DNA of 50,668 nt from Bacteroidia bacterium (GCA_014376525.1 JACMRI010000061.1:1-50668); one strand, 5' to 3'; counted from the stretch's first letter, positions 37,966-47,053 are shown. Translations and numbers: made by a program. The notes: a model not told the origin generated them from the sequence alone.

Positions 37966-38330
37966 ATGATGTAAAAATAAATTACTTGTGTTTTTTAGTA
38001 GGCGGAATAGGCAGTGTAGCACTATATGCACTTACGCTACAGTTTGTGTTTTGCGTGCCGCTATACTTATAGCTAATGGCTTAGTTAGCTTTATAATAGG
38101 GGTGTTGTGCGGTTTGCTATAATCCAAAAACTATATTAACCGACATGTGGTATTGCTTGTAAGTACTGGTTTTTTGTGGTGGTTTAAGTTCTTTTTCTAT
38201 ATTTAGTAACGATAATAATTTGCTAATTACAAGCATATATTTTATGCTTTTGTTTGCCAATATTGCGCTTAATCTCGTTGTGTGTTTTGTAGCCGAAGTA
38301 CTCGGCTTTATTCTTGCTAAAAGAATATAA
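37966..38330 (+). pseudogene. crcB: Decayed crcB (fluoride channel) gene
   Basis: No single frame is open, but three frames together give a full-length CrcB of about 121 codons. The N-terminus reads MMKNKLLVFLVGGIGSVA after removing a T near 37972 and one T from the run at 37991-37996. After a shift near 38041-38060 comes AAILIANGLVSFIIGVLCGLL (phase of 38060). A stop TAA lies at 38120-38122, then SKNYINRHVVLLVSTGF. After one extra T in the run 38170-38175 comes the diagnostic TGFCGGLSSFSIFSND, then a last membrane helix and LAKRI before the stop at 38328-38330. CrcB (Fluc) exports fluoride as a dimer. At least four indels plus a nonsense codon make this a dead gene. Several indels lie in T-runs, so sequencing error could account for part of it. 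Confidence 0.85.
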
Positions 38331-38347
38331 AAACCGCACACGGTTTT
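38330..38347. terminator. Terminator-like hairpin after the crcB remnant
   Basis: AAAACCG (38330-38336) pairs with CGGTTTT (38341-38347) around a 4-base CACA loop, immediately after the crcB stop. A-rich and T-rich arms make it usable on either strand. Confidence 0.6.
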
Positions 38348-38406
38348 GATGCGTATATAAAAAATATTAGTTAATTTTATACAAACAATAAAGAACCACA
38401 TTAGTC

Positions 38407-38916
38407 ATGAAAACCACCTACATTACACTTACCGCGGTATTATCACTAAGCACTATACTAAGTAGCTGCACACAAGCACAAACAAACAAATCAACTAAAA
38501 CGATGACTAACGAAAACACTACCCCAAAATTAACAAAAACCGATGCAGAATGGGCTAAGCAACTAACCCCAGAACAGTATGATGTATTGCGCAACAAAGG
38601 TACCGAGCGTGCTTTTACAGGTAAATATACTGATACTAAAGATAAGGGAATATACTGCTGCGCAGGTTGTGGTGCAGAACTGTTTACTGACACTCAAAAA
38701 TTTGATTCGCACTGCGGATGGCCAAGTTTTGATGAAGAGTTAGGAAAAGGCGAAAAAATAAAAAAAATAACTGATTACAGCCATGGTATGACACGTACCG
38801 AAATAGTGTGTGCAAAGTGCGGCGGGCATTTAGGACACTTATTTGACGACGGTCCATCATTAACCAAAAAAAGATATTGTGTAAACAGCGCTTCGCTTAA
38901 TCTTATCAAGAAATAA
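38407..38916 (+). CDS. msrB: Lipoprotein methionine (R)-sulfoxide reductase
   Basis: 169 aa. The leader ends in the lipobox LSSC with C21 lipidated, so the enzyme is anchored in the envelope rather than cytosolic. The MsrB domain (about 40-169) has two zinc CxxC pairs (CCAGC, CAKC), HCGWPSF, and the catalytic cysteine in RYCVNSASL. It reduces R-methionine sulfoxide in envelope proteins. An envelope MsrB needs an external reductant, not visible here. The next gene starts 3 bases after its stop, so they form one unit. All catalytic residues are intact. Confidence 0.95.
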   Translation: MKTTYITLTAVLSLSTILSSCTQAQTNKSTKTMTNENTTPKLTKTDAEWAKQLTPEQYDVLRNKGTERAFTGKYTDTKDKGIYCCAGCGAELFTDTQKFDSHCGWPSFDEELGKGEKIKKITDYSHGMTRTEIVCAKCGGHLGHLFDDGPSLTKKRYCVNSASLNLIKK

Positions 38917-38919
38917 AAT

Positions 38920-40005
38920 TTGCGAAGCACAACTGTATTTTTTAACACACTTATATTAGGTGTATTTGTTGCTATATATACGCCAAGTACTGCGCAAATA
39001 GCCATAGGTGCAAAAATACACAGAGGTTTTATATTTAGTCACACGCCTTATATTTCGGGCTTAGTACAATCGCATTTTAATATTTACGAGCTTACATTTA
39101 GTAAGATGCCCAATGGTAAAAAATATTGGCACAACCAATATCCTATGGCCTACTGGGGCGTGTCGTTCATCAATAGTAATTTGGGATATCCTAAAGTATT
39201 GGGCAATGTTTATGGGGTATTACCTCATTTTAATTTTCCTATTTTACATTGCAAAAAATATTTACTTAAATTTCAGTTAGGCACAGGCATTGGTTATTTT
39301 ACTAAAATATTTAGCCGCACAAGCAATTACAAAAACTTGGCTATAGGATCGCACGTTTCTATAAATATGCGTGGCATGTTTGAAAGTAAATTTATCATAA
39401 CTCCACATTGGCAAGTAGTTTCGAGTGTGGGTATAAATCATTTTAGTAACGCAGCACTTAAAACACCTAACTATGGTTTAAATGTTTTAAGTGCTATGAT
39501 AGGCGTTAATTATACATTTAACAAAAGTAAGGATACTAATAACTTTATACATAAAAACACTACTGCCGATGCCCTATCAAACAAATGGTACACAACTGCT
39601 ATTGTAAGCGCAGCGCGTAAGCAAAACAGCCCACCAGGCGGAAAAAACTATTATGTAGCTGCATTACAACTAAGCGTGTGTAAACAAATTACCCACAAAT
39701 ACCGCTTAGGCGCTGGGCTGGAGTACAACTACAACAGAGCATTGCAACGAGAAGTAAATGCTGCCGATTTTACATCGCTATCGCGGATAATGGTAGGTGT
39801 ACACAACGAGTTTTTAATACACAGATTAAGCATAGTATCTGTAACTGGTGTAAACCTATATAGCAAAGCAAAGAGCGATGGTTTTATAATGAACCGCTTG
39901 GGCTTACGCTACTATTTTAAAAACAAATTAATAGCTAACGTGTCGTTAAAAACATATTTGGGACAGGCTGATTTTTTTGATGTAGGTGTAGGTTATACTT
40001 TTTAA
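38920..40005 (+). CDS. PagL-like acyloxyacyl hydrolase (lipid A 3-O-deacylase family)
   Basis: 361 aa using a TTG start at 38920, 3 bases after the msrB stop. No in-frame ATG exists before about 39108, which would remove the signal peptide (MRSTTVFFNTLILGVFVAIYTPSTAQ). The body is an outer-membrane beta barrel, and the PagL catalytic motif is GINHFSNAALKTPNYGLN with H174 and S176. It should remove an ester-linked acyl chain from lipid A in the outer membrane. The length exceeds enterobacterial PagL (about 170 aa) but fits Bacteroidota members. The near-zero spacing and the TTG start suggest translational coupling to msrB. Terminal strands end in VGYTF, as expected for an outer-membrane protein. 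Confidence 0.85.
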   Translation: MRSTTVFFNTLILGVFVAIYTPSTAQIAIGAKIHRGFIFSHTPYISGLVQSHFNIYELTFSKMPNGKKYWHNQYPMAYWGVSFINSNLGYPKVLGNVYGVLPHFNFPILHCKKYLLKFQLGTGIGYFTKIFSRTSNYKNLAIGSHVSINMRGMFESKFIITPHWQVVSSVGINHFSNAALKTPNYGLNVLSAMIGVNYTFNKSKDTNNFIHKNTTADALSNKWYTTAIVSAARKQNSPPGGKNYYVAALQLSVCKQITHKYRLGAGLEYNYNRALQREVNAADFTSLSRIMVGVHNEFLIHRLSIVSVTGVNLYSKAKSDGFIMNRLGLRYYFKNKLIANVSLKTYLGQADFFDVGVGYTF

Positions 40006-40043
40006 GGTAGGTTGATTCGTGGCTCAAACTACTATCATTCACC

Positions 40044-40814
40044 TTAATGTAAATACTCCACCAATACATCGTAAAAAGCCTGTGGTTGCTCAGCATGTAG
40101 CCAGTGCCCCGCATTGGCAACGGTTATTAATTCTGCTTGTGGAAATTTATCTAGCAGCATGTCCCAATCGGCATCAAGTATATAATTACTATTACCCCCA
40201 CGTATAAATAATGTAGGCTGGTTATATACTTTATTAACCAAACTTTCTTTGCCAACCTCCATAATATTGTTAGTAATAATAGCGAGATTAAAACGCCATT
40301 GCAATATATTTAATTCGTTCCAGTATAAATTTTTAAGTAAAAATTGTCGAGTGCCAACATCGGTAATGCGCTGCGTAAGTATAGTTTCCACATCTTTGCG
40401 TGTAGTAGTAGCGGTAAACTCGCAACTACGCAATGCTTCTAATATACTGCCATGATGTACTGGATACTGCTTTGGTCCTATATCGGCAATTATTAATTTA
40501 TGTAGTAAATAAGGATGTTCGTATGCTAACTCCATAGCAACCTTACCGCCCATACTATGCCCAAGCACGTGCGTACGTTGTATACCTAATGTTTGCGTAA
40601 GTGTATATACATCATTAGCCATTATGGTGTAGTTCCACTCTGTGCTTTGTGGCGACATGCCATGGTTGCGCAAGTCTATCAACACTACATAAAAACCGGC
40701 ATCGGCTATTTTTTTGCCTAAGGTTTGCCAGTTATCACTTTGCCCAAACAAGCCGTGAAGTATAAGTAATGCAGGATTAGTAGAGAGGCCATGTGTGCGA
40801 TAAAACAAGTTCAT
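40044..40814 (-). CDS. Alpha/beta-fold hydrolase (YbfF-like esterase)
   Basis: 256 aa, cytosolic. LILHGLFGQSDNW supplies the oxyanion hole, DLRNHGMSP is the family signature, the nucleophile serine is in VLGHSMGG, and the catalytic histidine is in NAGHWLHAEQP near the C-terminus. It most resembles the YbfF group of small-ester hydrolases, whose natural substrates are poorly known. It converges on the PagL-like gene (38 bases apart) and diverges from aroC with 64 bases between the start codons. Confidence 0.9.
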   Translation of the reverse strand: MNLFYRTHGLSTNPALLILHGLFGQSDNWQTLGKKIADAGFYVVLIDLRNHGMSPQSTEWNYTIMANDVYTLTQTLGIQRTHVLGHSMGGKVAMELAYEHPYLLHKLIIADIGPKQYPVHHGSILEALRSCEFTATTTRKDVETILTQRITDVGTRQFLLKNLYWNELNILQWRFNLAIITNNIMEVGKESLVNKVYNQPTLFIRGGNSNYILDADWDMLLDKFPQAELITVANAGHWLHAEQPQAFYDVLVEYLH

Positions 40815-40878
40815 GAGTGTAGGTTTTAATGTAGAATTAATAGAACAAAACTAATATCAAATAATTACTTTTACACAC

Positions 40879-41940
40879 ATGTACAATACATTAGGAAATA
40901 AAATTACACTAAGCACCTTTGGCGAGAGTCATGGACTGGCTATTGGTGGAGTGTTGGACGGTTATCCGAGCAACGTAATTATTGATTTGGACTACGTGCA
41001 AGCGCAACTTAACAAACGTAAACCTGGACAATCCAGCATAAGTACACCACGCAAAGAAGACGATGTAGTGGAGTTTTTATCGGGTATATTTGAAGGTAAA
41101 AGCACAGGTGCTCCTATTGGTTTTATCATTCGAAATAACAATCAAAATTCCGCAGAGTATAATGCTTTAAAAAACGTATATCGTCCCTCACATGCGGATT
41201 ATACTTACACACAAAAATACCAACACCGCGACCATAGAGGAGGCGGACGTAGTAGTAATAGAGAGAGTGCCAACTGGGTAGTAGCAGGTGCCTTATGCCA
41301 ATTATTGCTAAATATACACGATATAAAAATACAAGCTTTTGTATCAGTCATTGGTACAGTAAAATACGAAAATGAAATGTGGTACAACACTTGTATTACT
41401 GAACAAAGTATAGAAGCTACACCTGTGCGCTGCCCTGATACTGACACTTGCACAGCTATGATTAATTTAATAAACGAGTGTAAAGCACAAGGCAATACTG
41501 TAGGTGGAGTTATTAACTGTACTATAAAAAACGTACCAGTGGGCTTAGGTAATCCAGTATTTATGAAACTACAAGCACAGCTTGCACACGCTATGCTTAG
41601 TATAAATGCTACCAAAGGTTTTGAGTATGGTAGTGGCTTTAATAGTGCCGAAATGCTAGGCGCTACACACAATGATGCGTTTACTATTAATGATAATAAA
41701 GTGACTACCACTACCAATAATTCGGGCGGAATACAAGGTGGTATAAGTAATGGAGAAACTATTTATTTTAGAGTTGCGTTTAAACCTGTAGCATCAATAG
41801 CGAGTACGCAACATACAATTACTACTAACAATGAACAAGTAGAGTTAAACATAAAAGGCCGTCACGACCCTTGCGTAGTGCCACGAGCAGTGCCTATAGT
41901 AGAGGCATTAGCAGCTATTGTTATAGCTAATAATTTGTAG
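40879..41940 (+). CDS. aroC: Chorismate synthase
   Basis: 353 aa, normal length. It converts EPSP to chorismate with reduced FMN in the last shikimate step. Landmarks are STFGESHGLAIGGVLDG, KRKPGQSSIST, SGIFEGKSTGAPIGFII, HRGGGRSSNRESANWVVAGAL, GGIQGGISNGE and GRHDPCVVPRAVPIVEA. GGRSSNRES replaces the common GGRASARET in the FMN/EPSP site but keeps the key residues. It is alone; no other aro genes are in the window. Confidence 0.97.
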   Translation: MYNTLGNKITLSTFGESHGLAIGGVLDGYPSNVIIDLDYVQAQLNKRKPGQSSISTPRKEDDVVEFLSGIFEGKSTGAPIGFIIRNNNQNSAEYNALKNVYRPSHADYTYTQKYQHRDHRGGGRSSNRESANWVVAGALCQLLLNIHDIKIQAFVSVIGTVKYENEMWYNTCITEQSIEATPVRCPDTDTCTAMINLINECKAQGNTVGGVINCTIKNVPVGLGNPVFMKLQAQLAHAMLSINATKGFEYGSGFNSAEMLGATHNDAFTINDNKVTTTTNNSGGIQGGISNGETIYFRVAFKPVASIASTQHTITTNNEQVELNIKGRHDPCVVPRAVPIVEALAAIVIANNL

Positions 41941-41958
41941 TGTTAATAGGCTTTAGCC

Positions 41959-42021
41959 ATTGTCTATAATCTTATATCTATTGTCTAATATCTGAAATTT
42001 ATTATCTTACATCTGTTGTCT
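41959..42021. repeat. Degenerate microrepeat of TCTA/TGTCT units
   Basis: Between aroC and the SUI1 gene the sequence repeats short units: ATTGTCTA, ATCTTATATCTATTGTCTA, ATATCTG, ATCTTACATCTGTTGTCT. Two 11-base copies, ATCTATTGTCT and ATCTGTTGTCT, differ by one base. It is low-complexity non-coding DNA; function unknown. Confidence 0.5.
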
Positions 42022-42038
42022 CCAAACTAACTATTGCA

Positions 42039-42377
42039 ATGAGTAAAAATAACAACAAACAAAACGTAGTGTATAGCACCAATCCTAATTTTAGCTTTGA
42101 AAACAACGACAATGATGCACAAGAGACACTAGCCTCTAACCAACAACAATTAAAACTATTTTTGGACCGTAAGGGTGGTGGTAAATTAGTAACTCGCATT
42201 AACGGTTTTGTAGGTACAACAACCGACTTGGAAACATTGGGTAAAATTCTCAAAGCCAAATGTGGCGTGGGTGGAGCTACCAAAGATGGCGAAATACTAC
42301 TACAAGGCGATCATAGAGATAAAGTACTTACTTTGCTCTTAAGTCTTAATTACAAAGCAAAAAAAGCAGGTGGATAA
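42039..42377 (+). CDS. SUI1/eIF1-like translation factor (YciH family)
   Basis: 112 aa. A disordered N-terminus of about 35 residues (MSKNNNKQNVVYSTNPNFSF) precedes a SUI1 domain: LFLDRKGGGKLVTRINGFVG, LGKILKAKCGVGGATKDGEILLQGDHRDKVLTLLLSL. Bacterial SUI1 proteins are thought to aid fidelity of start selection on the 30S subunit; evidence outside a few species is thin. The gene follows aroC by 98 bases that contain the microrepeat, so it may have its own promoter. Confidence 0.9.
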   Translation: MSKNNNKQNVVYSTNPNFSFENNDNDAQETLASNQQQLKLFLDRKGGGKLVTRINGFVGTTTDLETLGKILKAKCGVGGATKDGEILLQGDHRDKVLTLLLSLNYKAKKAGG

Positions 42378-43026
42378 TTGTATTAATTAAATAGTTTAAA
42401 GTTATTACCCAAAACACATTTACGCCTTGATTGCAGAGTAGTAAATGTAATTTAGTTAAGGATTAAATTACTCTTTTGTAATTGGTTAGTGTCTTGCAGT
42501 TATCTGTTTTTATTACATATTATTTGCCCATTCATTTTTCTTGTAGGTATTATTGACTATGTACTTTGCTCAAAAATAAGTGGCAGTTTCATAAAAAATT
42601 GTTGTGAATTATCCTCAAAAAACAATTTTACGATGTTGTTTTTTAGCACCCCAAAACTTACGTTACAGTTTGTTTTGTATTTTCGTTTTTTGTTAATTGT
42701 TTGTAGATGTTTTTTTTACAAACTGTGTAAGCTAACAACAATAAGACTTGCGTAAATTTTTTGCTAAATGCAAACTACACTATATTTACTAAACGGCTTT
42801 TATTTTAATTTATTTTTTTTATACCACACTGCGTATTTATAACTCAACGCAAATAATATAAATGTTTTTAACAAACTATAGTGTAAAGTTGTTCGTCGTA
42901 AAAAGTTGGTTAATAAATCAGTCTCTCTCGAAAATAATTTAATCGTAGCAAACATTAAATATTTAGTTGTTTGTTATTGAGTATAAACACTATTTTTACT
43001 TTAATAATTTGTAAAAATTTACCACC
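42378..43026. other. 649-base AT-rich gap without a credible gene
   Basis: An 88-codon frame with a GTG start (42489-42755) encodes a Cys- and Phe-rich string typical of random AT-rich DNA and is not accepted. The gap contains the long inverted repeat at 42657-42731 and a 9-base inverted repeat TACACTATA/TATAGTGTA (42776-42784, 42877-42885). Poly-T runs are frequent. It lies just before the T9SS gene at 43027 and may hold its promoter. Confidence 0.5.
42657..42731. repeat. Long imperfect inverted repeat with T-rich loop
   Basis: CTTAC (42657-42661), a 3-base bulge, then ACAGTTTGT (42665-42673) pair with ACAAACTGT (42718-42726) and GTAAG (42727-42731): 14 pairs, loop about 44 bases, mostly T on the plus strand. 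No gene nearby depends on it for termination. It could be a non-coding RNA hairpin or a small mobile-element remnant. Confidence 0.5.
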
Positions 43027-45447
43027 ATGAAAAAAATAATATTAGCTGTAACTACAATAGTAATAGCACTTGCAGCACAGGCGCAAACGCCTAACAAAAA
43101 CGTAACATTAGGTAGTCATCTTACCTATCCTGCCACCAGTTCCGATTTGTCTAATATCTCAGGCATTGCTGATAGCTTGGGCAACGAATACGCATTAGTA
43201 GGTTGGGAGCAAGGAGTAGAAATTGTAAATGTAACTAATCCTGCATCGCCAATACGCGATACTAATATTGTGGGACCTGTAAGTATATGGAGAGAAATTA
43301 AGGTGTACAAAAAATATGCTTATGTAACCACCGAAGGAGGAAGTGGTTTGCAAATTATAGATTTGTCTCTACTTCCCAACTATCGCGGCATTCGTAGTAA
43401 ATCTATACAACCATTTATAACTATTCCTGCTGGCAATTCTGGTGTTTTAAACACAATACATTCATTGCACATAGATACTGCCAAGGGCAACTTATACTTA
43501 TATGGTAGCAATGTGGGTAATCAGGGAGCTTTGGTATTTAACCTTACTGACCCCTGGAATCCTTCATACATAGGCAGTTTTAACAATAATTATATACACG
43601 ACGGCTATGTAGATAACGATACATTGTATTCATGCCATATATACAATGGCTACTTTTCTATAGTAAATATGACCAATAAAAACAATCCAATAGTTTTATC
43701 TACGCAAAGCACACCTAACAATTTTACTCATAACTCTTGGCCATCAGTAAATAAAAAATTTCTGTTTACTACCGATGAGGTTGATAATTCTTACCTTACT
43801 GCCTATGATATTAGTAATGTAACACAGCCTGTAGAAGTAGATCGTATACAATCTCAAAATGCTGGAGCGCAAGCAATAGGGCACAACACACACATACTTA
43901 ACGATTATGCAATAACATCGTGGTATAAAGATGGTGTACTAATAACAGACGTGCATCGTCCACAAAACATGGTAAACGTAGGTTGGTATGATACCTCGCC
44001 ATTGCAAGGCGGAAACTTTGATGGTGCTTGGGGAGTATATCCATTTTTGCCAAGCGGTAACTTATTAGTTAGTGATATTAGTCAAGGTTTGTTTGTGCTC
44101 ACACCTACTTATAAGCGAGCAAGTTATCTTGAAGGTACTATTACAGATAGCACTTGTGGCACATTGCTTAATGGTGTTACTATTACTGCTACTAAAGGTA
44201 CAACAACATTTACTACAATTACCGATGCCAATGGCGATTATAAAACGGGCACAGTAGATAGTGGAAGCTATACCGTATCTATTACAAAAAGTGGATTTGC
44301 TACACATATTATATATAATGTTAGTCTTGCACCTGGCGTAGTTACTATTATTAATAATGCATTATTAAGTAATGGTAGCTTTACTTATGTAGCTAATGTA
44401 AACGATTCATTAGCCTTAACACCATTAACTAACGCTAACGTAATAGTTATAGATACAGCTAACGCTAGTCTTTGGAGTAGTCCTACAAGTACACTTACTA
44501 ATGGTAGTGGTACAGCTACCATTAGTTGTTTGAATAACGGAACTTATAATCTATATGCGGGTAAATGGCAATATAAAACTACTTGCTTTATTAACAATAC
44601 ATTAAACATGAGTACATCTGCCACACAGTTTAATTTACCAAAAAAATATTATGATGATTTTTTGTTTAATAATAACTGGACAGTAGCTGCAACGGCAATA
44701 TCAGGAGCTTGGGAACGTGCTATACCTGAAGGAACATTAAATAGTGGAACTAAAAGTAACCCAAATGTAGACGCAGCTACAGATTGCGGAGGCTTTGCAT
44801 TTGTAACAGGTAATGCACCAGGGGCTGCAGGTGCCGATGATGTAGATGATGGTTATACTATACTAACATCTCCTATTATGGATTTAAGTAGTTATACAAC
44901 AGGTGCTAAGTTAACCTACGAGCGTTGGTTTTATAATGCTGGTGGGAGTAGTGCAGTTAATGATACGTTAGAAATAAGTATAACCAATGGTACACAAACC
45001 GTAGTGTTAGAAAAAGTATATCAGGGAAATGTAATACAAAGCCGATGGAATGCTAAAACGATAATCAATCTTCAAAACAAGATTTCGTTTACTACAACGA
45101 TGCAATTAATAGTTAAAGCACAAGATTATGCACCAGGACACATAATGGAAGCGGGTTTTGATAAAATGGAAATAATACCAACAGGCATTGTAAGCATTAA
45201 TAAACTTGCAAACGCGCAGGCAAACATTAGTCCTAATCCGTGTAACGATGTATGTACAATAAGCGGTGCAACCAAAATAAGTGAAGTGCAAATTTTAGAT
45301 TTATCAGGCAAAATTGTAAGTATTAAATTAGTAAACGCAAACCAAGTTACTATTAACTTACAAGAGATGCAAGCAGGTATTTACATAGTAAAAACTATGT
45401 ATGATAATGGAGAGCAAAGCAACCAAAAGTTAGTAAAAACTAATTAA
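43027..45447 (+). CDS. Choice-of-anchor B family protein with T9SS type A domain
   Basis: 806 aa. A signal peptide covers about 1-19 (ends in AQAQ). Residues 25-360 are LVIVD/choice-of-anchor B repeats: EYALVGWEQGVEIVNVTNPASPI, YAYVTTEGGSGLQIIDLS, YIHDGYVDNDTLY, HNTHILNDYAITSWYKDGV. A carboxypeptidase-regulatory-like fold covers about 367-445 (GTITDSTCGTLLNGVTITATKG). A jelly-roll-like region with CGGFAFVTGNAPG lies around 540-710. The type A sorting domain starts near 720 (ISPNPCNDVC) and ends NQKLVKTN. Such proteins are surface-exposed or released; enzyme activity is not evident. Confidence 0.88.
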   Translation: MKKIILAVTTIVIALAAQAQTPNKNVTLGSHLTYPATSSDLSNISGIADSLGNEYALVGWEQGVEIVNVTNPASPIRDTNIVGPVSIWREIKVYKKYAYVTTEGGSGLQIIDLSLLPNYRGIRSKSIQPFITIPAGNSGVLNTIHSLHIDTAKGNLYLYGSNVGNQGALVFNLTDPWNPSYIGSFNNNYIHDGYVDNDTLYSCHIYNGYFSIVNMTNKNNPIVLSTQSTPNNFTHNSWPSVNKKFLFTTDEVDNSYLTAYDISNVTQPVEVDRIQSQNAGAQAIGHNTHILNDYAITSWYKDGVLITDVHRPQNMVNVGWYDTSPLQGGNFDGAWGVYPFLPSGNLLVSDISQGLFVLTPTYKRASYLEGTITDSTCGTLLNGVTITATKGTTTFTTITDANGDYKTGTVDSGSYTVSITKSGFATHIIYNVSLAPGVVTIINNALLSNGSFTYVANVNDSLALTPLTNANVIVIDTANASLWSSPTSTLTNGSGTATISCLNNGTYNLYAGKWQYKTTCFINNTLNMSTSATQFNLPKKYYDDFLFNNNWTVAATAISGAWERAIPEGTLNSGTKSNPNVDAATDCGGFAFVTGNAPGAAGADDVDDGYTILTSPIMDLSSYTTGAKLTYERWFYNAGGSSAVNDTLEISITNGTQTVVLEKVYQGNVIQSRWNAKTIINLQNKISFTTTMQLIVKAQDYAPGHIMEAGFDKMEIIPTGIVSINKLANAQANISPNPCNDVCTISGATKISEVQILDLSGKIVSIKLVNANQVTINLQEMQAGIYIVKTMYDNGEQSNQKLVKTN

Positions 45448-45479
45448 ATATAGGTTTTCTGCCATTCACAATACTCTAT

Positions 45480-45487
45480 TACCTTTG
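45480..45487 (+). promoter_or_regulatory. Bacteroidota -7 box of gltX
   Basis: TACCTTTG is an exact TAnnTTTG match. It overlaps an upstream in-frame GTG (45485), which supports the ATG at 45512 as the true gltX start. Confidence 0.6.
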
Positions 45488-45511
45488 TGCCAAAATTTAC
45501 AAACTATTATT

Positions 45512-47053
45512 ATGGAAAAAAAAGTTCGTTTGCGTTATGCACCAAGTCCTACAGGGCCACAACACATGGGCGGTATACGTACTGCACTATTTAGTTATTT
45601 ATATGCCAAGCGTCATGGTGGCGATTTTATTTTGCGTAGCGAAGATACCGACCAAACACGTTTTGTACCAGGTGCTGAGGAGTATATAATAGAAAGCCTT
45701 GCATGGTGCGGTATTAAGGTAGACGAAGGCGTAATAGCTGGTGGGCCTTATGCACCTTACCGCCAAAGCGAACGCAAAGAATTAGGAATATATAAAAAAT
45801 ATGCCAAACAACTTATAGCAAGCGGACACGCTTATTATGCGTTTGACACTCCTGCTGAGTTAGACGAAATGCGCGCCCGATTAGAAGCCGCCAAAGTAAT
45901 TGCTCCTCAGTATAACTCTACGGTGCGTATGAATATGAAAAATTCATTAACACTATCGGAAGATGAAGTAAATGCAAAACTTGCAGCCAACGAACCCTAT
46001 GTAGTGCGCTTAAAAGTACCCCGAAACGAAGAAATACGTTTTAGTGATATTATACGTGGTTGGGTAGTAGTAAATTCATCAACCATTGATGATAAAGTAC
46101 TACTTAAAAGCGATGGTATGCCTACTTATCATTTGGCACATATTGTTGATGATATTGAAATGAAAATAACACACGCAGTACGTGGCGAAGAATGGTTGCC
46201 GAGCGCACCCGCACACATATTAGTGTATCGTTATTTGGGTTTAGAAAACGAAATGCCCCTATATGCACATTTACCATTATTACTAAGCCCCGACGGCAAA
46301 GGAAAATTAAGCAAACGAGATGGCGACCGCTTAGGTTTTCCTACATTTCCACTCAACTGGACTGACCCTAAAACAGGCGAAACATCGAGCGGATACCGCG
46401 AGCAAGGTTACTTCCCCGAAGCGTTCGTAAATATGCTTGCGCTTATGGGTTGGAATCCTGGAGATAATACTGAAATAATGAATTTGGAAGAACTAACCAG
46501 TAAATTTAGTTTTGAAAAAGTGAGTAAATCAGGAGCTAAATTTGACCCTAAAAAAGCAGTATGGTTTAATCAGCAATATTTGCGCATGCAAACCAACGAA
46601 GCATTAGCATTGATATTTGAAAAACAATTATCACAGCATAACATTACTGCTCCACACGAATTTGTGATAGCCGTATGTAATTTAATAAAAGAAAAAGTAA
46701 ACTTTCCACAAGAATTTTGGAGTATAGGCAGCTACTATTTTATAGCACCTACTGAGTTTGACCAAACTGTAATAGCCAAACGTTGGAACACTACCACCAA
46801 AGACTATTTGCAAGCATTAGCAGTTGCTTACCAAGCACTACTTGTATTTGATGCAACATCAACCGAGCAAACATTTAAAGATGTAGCAGAAGCCCAAGGG
46901 CTTAAAACAAGCGATGTACAACAAATGTTACGTGTAGCTACTACAGGGGCGGGAGGAGGCCCATCGTTGTTCGAAACCTTTAATTTATTAGGCAAAACCG
47001 AAATTGTAAACCGTATAAATACAGCTTGCGCTACGTTTGCATTAACACAATAA
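45512..47053 (+). CDS. gltX: Glutamyl-tRNA synthetase
   Basis: 513 aa from the ATG at 45512; an in-frame GTG at 45485 falls inside the promoter and is rejected. It is a class I synthetase charging tRNA-Glu. The HIGH-type motif is HMGG (residues 18-21) inside APSPTGPQHMGGIRTALF; methionine replaces the usual isoleucine, a mild variant. KMSKS-type is KLSKR (265-269). RSEDTDQTRFVPGAEE and the ALMGWNPGDN anticodon-side segment confirm GltX rather than GlnS. It is followed after 10 bases by folB, in the same direction. Confidence 0.97.
   Translation: MEKKVRLRYAPSPTGPQHMGGIRTALFSYLYAKRHGGDFILRSEDTDQTRFVPGAEEYIIESLAWCGIKVDEGVIAGGPYAPYRQSERKELGIYKKYAKQLIASGHAYYAFDTPAELDEMRARLEAAKVIAPQYNSTVRMNMKNSLTLSEDEVNAKLAANEPYVVRLKVPRNEEIRFSDIIRGWVVVNSSTIDDKVLLKSDGMPTYHLAHIVDDIEMKITHAVRGEEWLPSAPAHILVYRYLGLENEMPLYAHLPLLLSPDGKGKLSKRDGDRLGFPTFPLNWTDPKTGETSSGYREQGYFPEAFVNMLALMGWNPGDNTEIMNLEELTSKFSFEKVSKSGAKFDPKKAVWFNQQYLRMQTNEALALIFEKQLSQHNITAPHEFVIAVCNLIKEKVNFPQEFWSIGSYYFIAPTEFDQTVIAKRWNTTTKDYLQALAVAYQALLVFDATSTEQTFKDVAEAQGLKTSDVQQMLRVATTGAGGGPSLFETFNLLGKTEIVNRINTACATFALTQ

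Noticed and set aside
38117..38401. Minus-strand 94-codon open frame
   Set aside because: It is antisense to the crcB remnant and has no domain-like features; the plus-strand CrcB homology explains the region.
41205..41717. 170-codon antisense frame inside aroC
   Set aside because: Shadow of aroC; Ser/Leu/Pro-rich with no domain.
42489..42755. Plus-strand 88-codon frame with GTG start
   Set aside because: Cys/Phe/Leu-rich composition typical of chance frames in T-rich DNA; no recognisable motif or signal and no promoter.
42776..42885. MITE-like element bounded by TACACTATA/TATAGTGTA
   Set aside because: A 9-base inverted repeat in very AT-rich DNA is expected by chance; no target-site duplication was seen.
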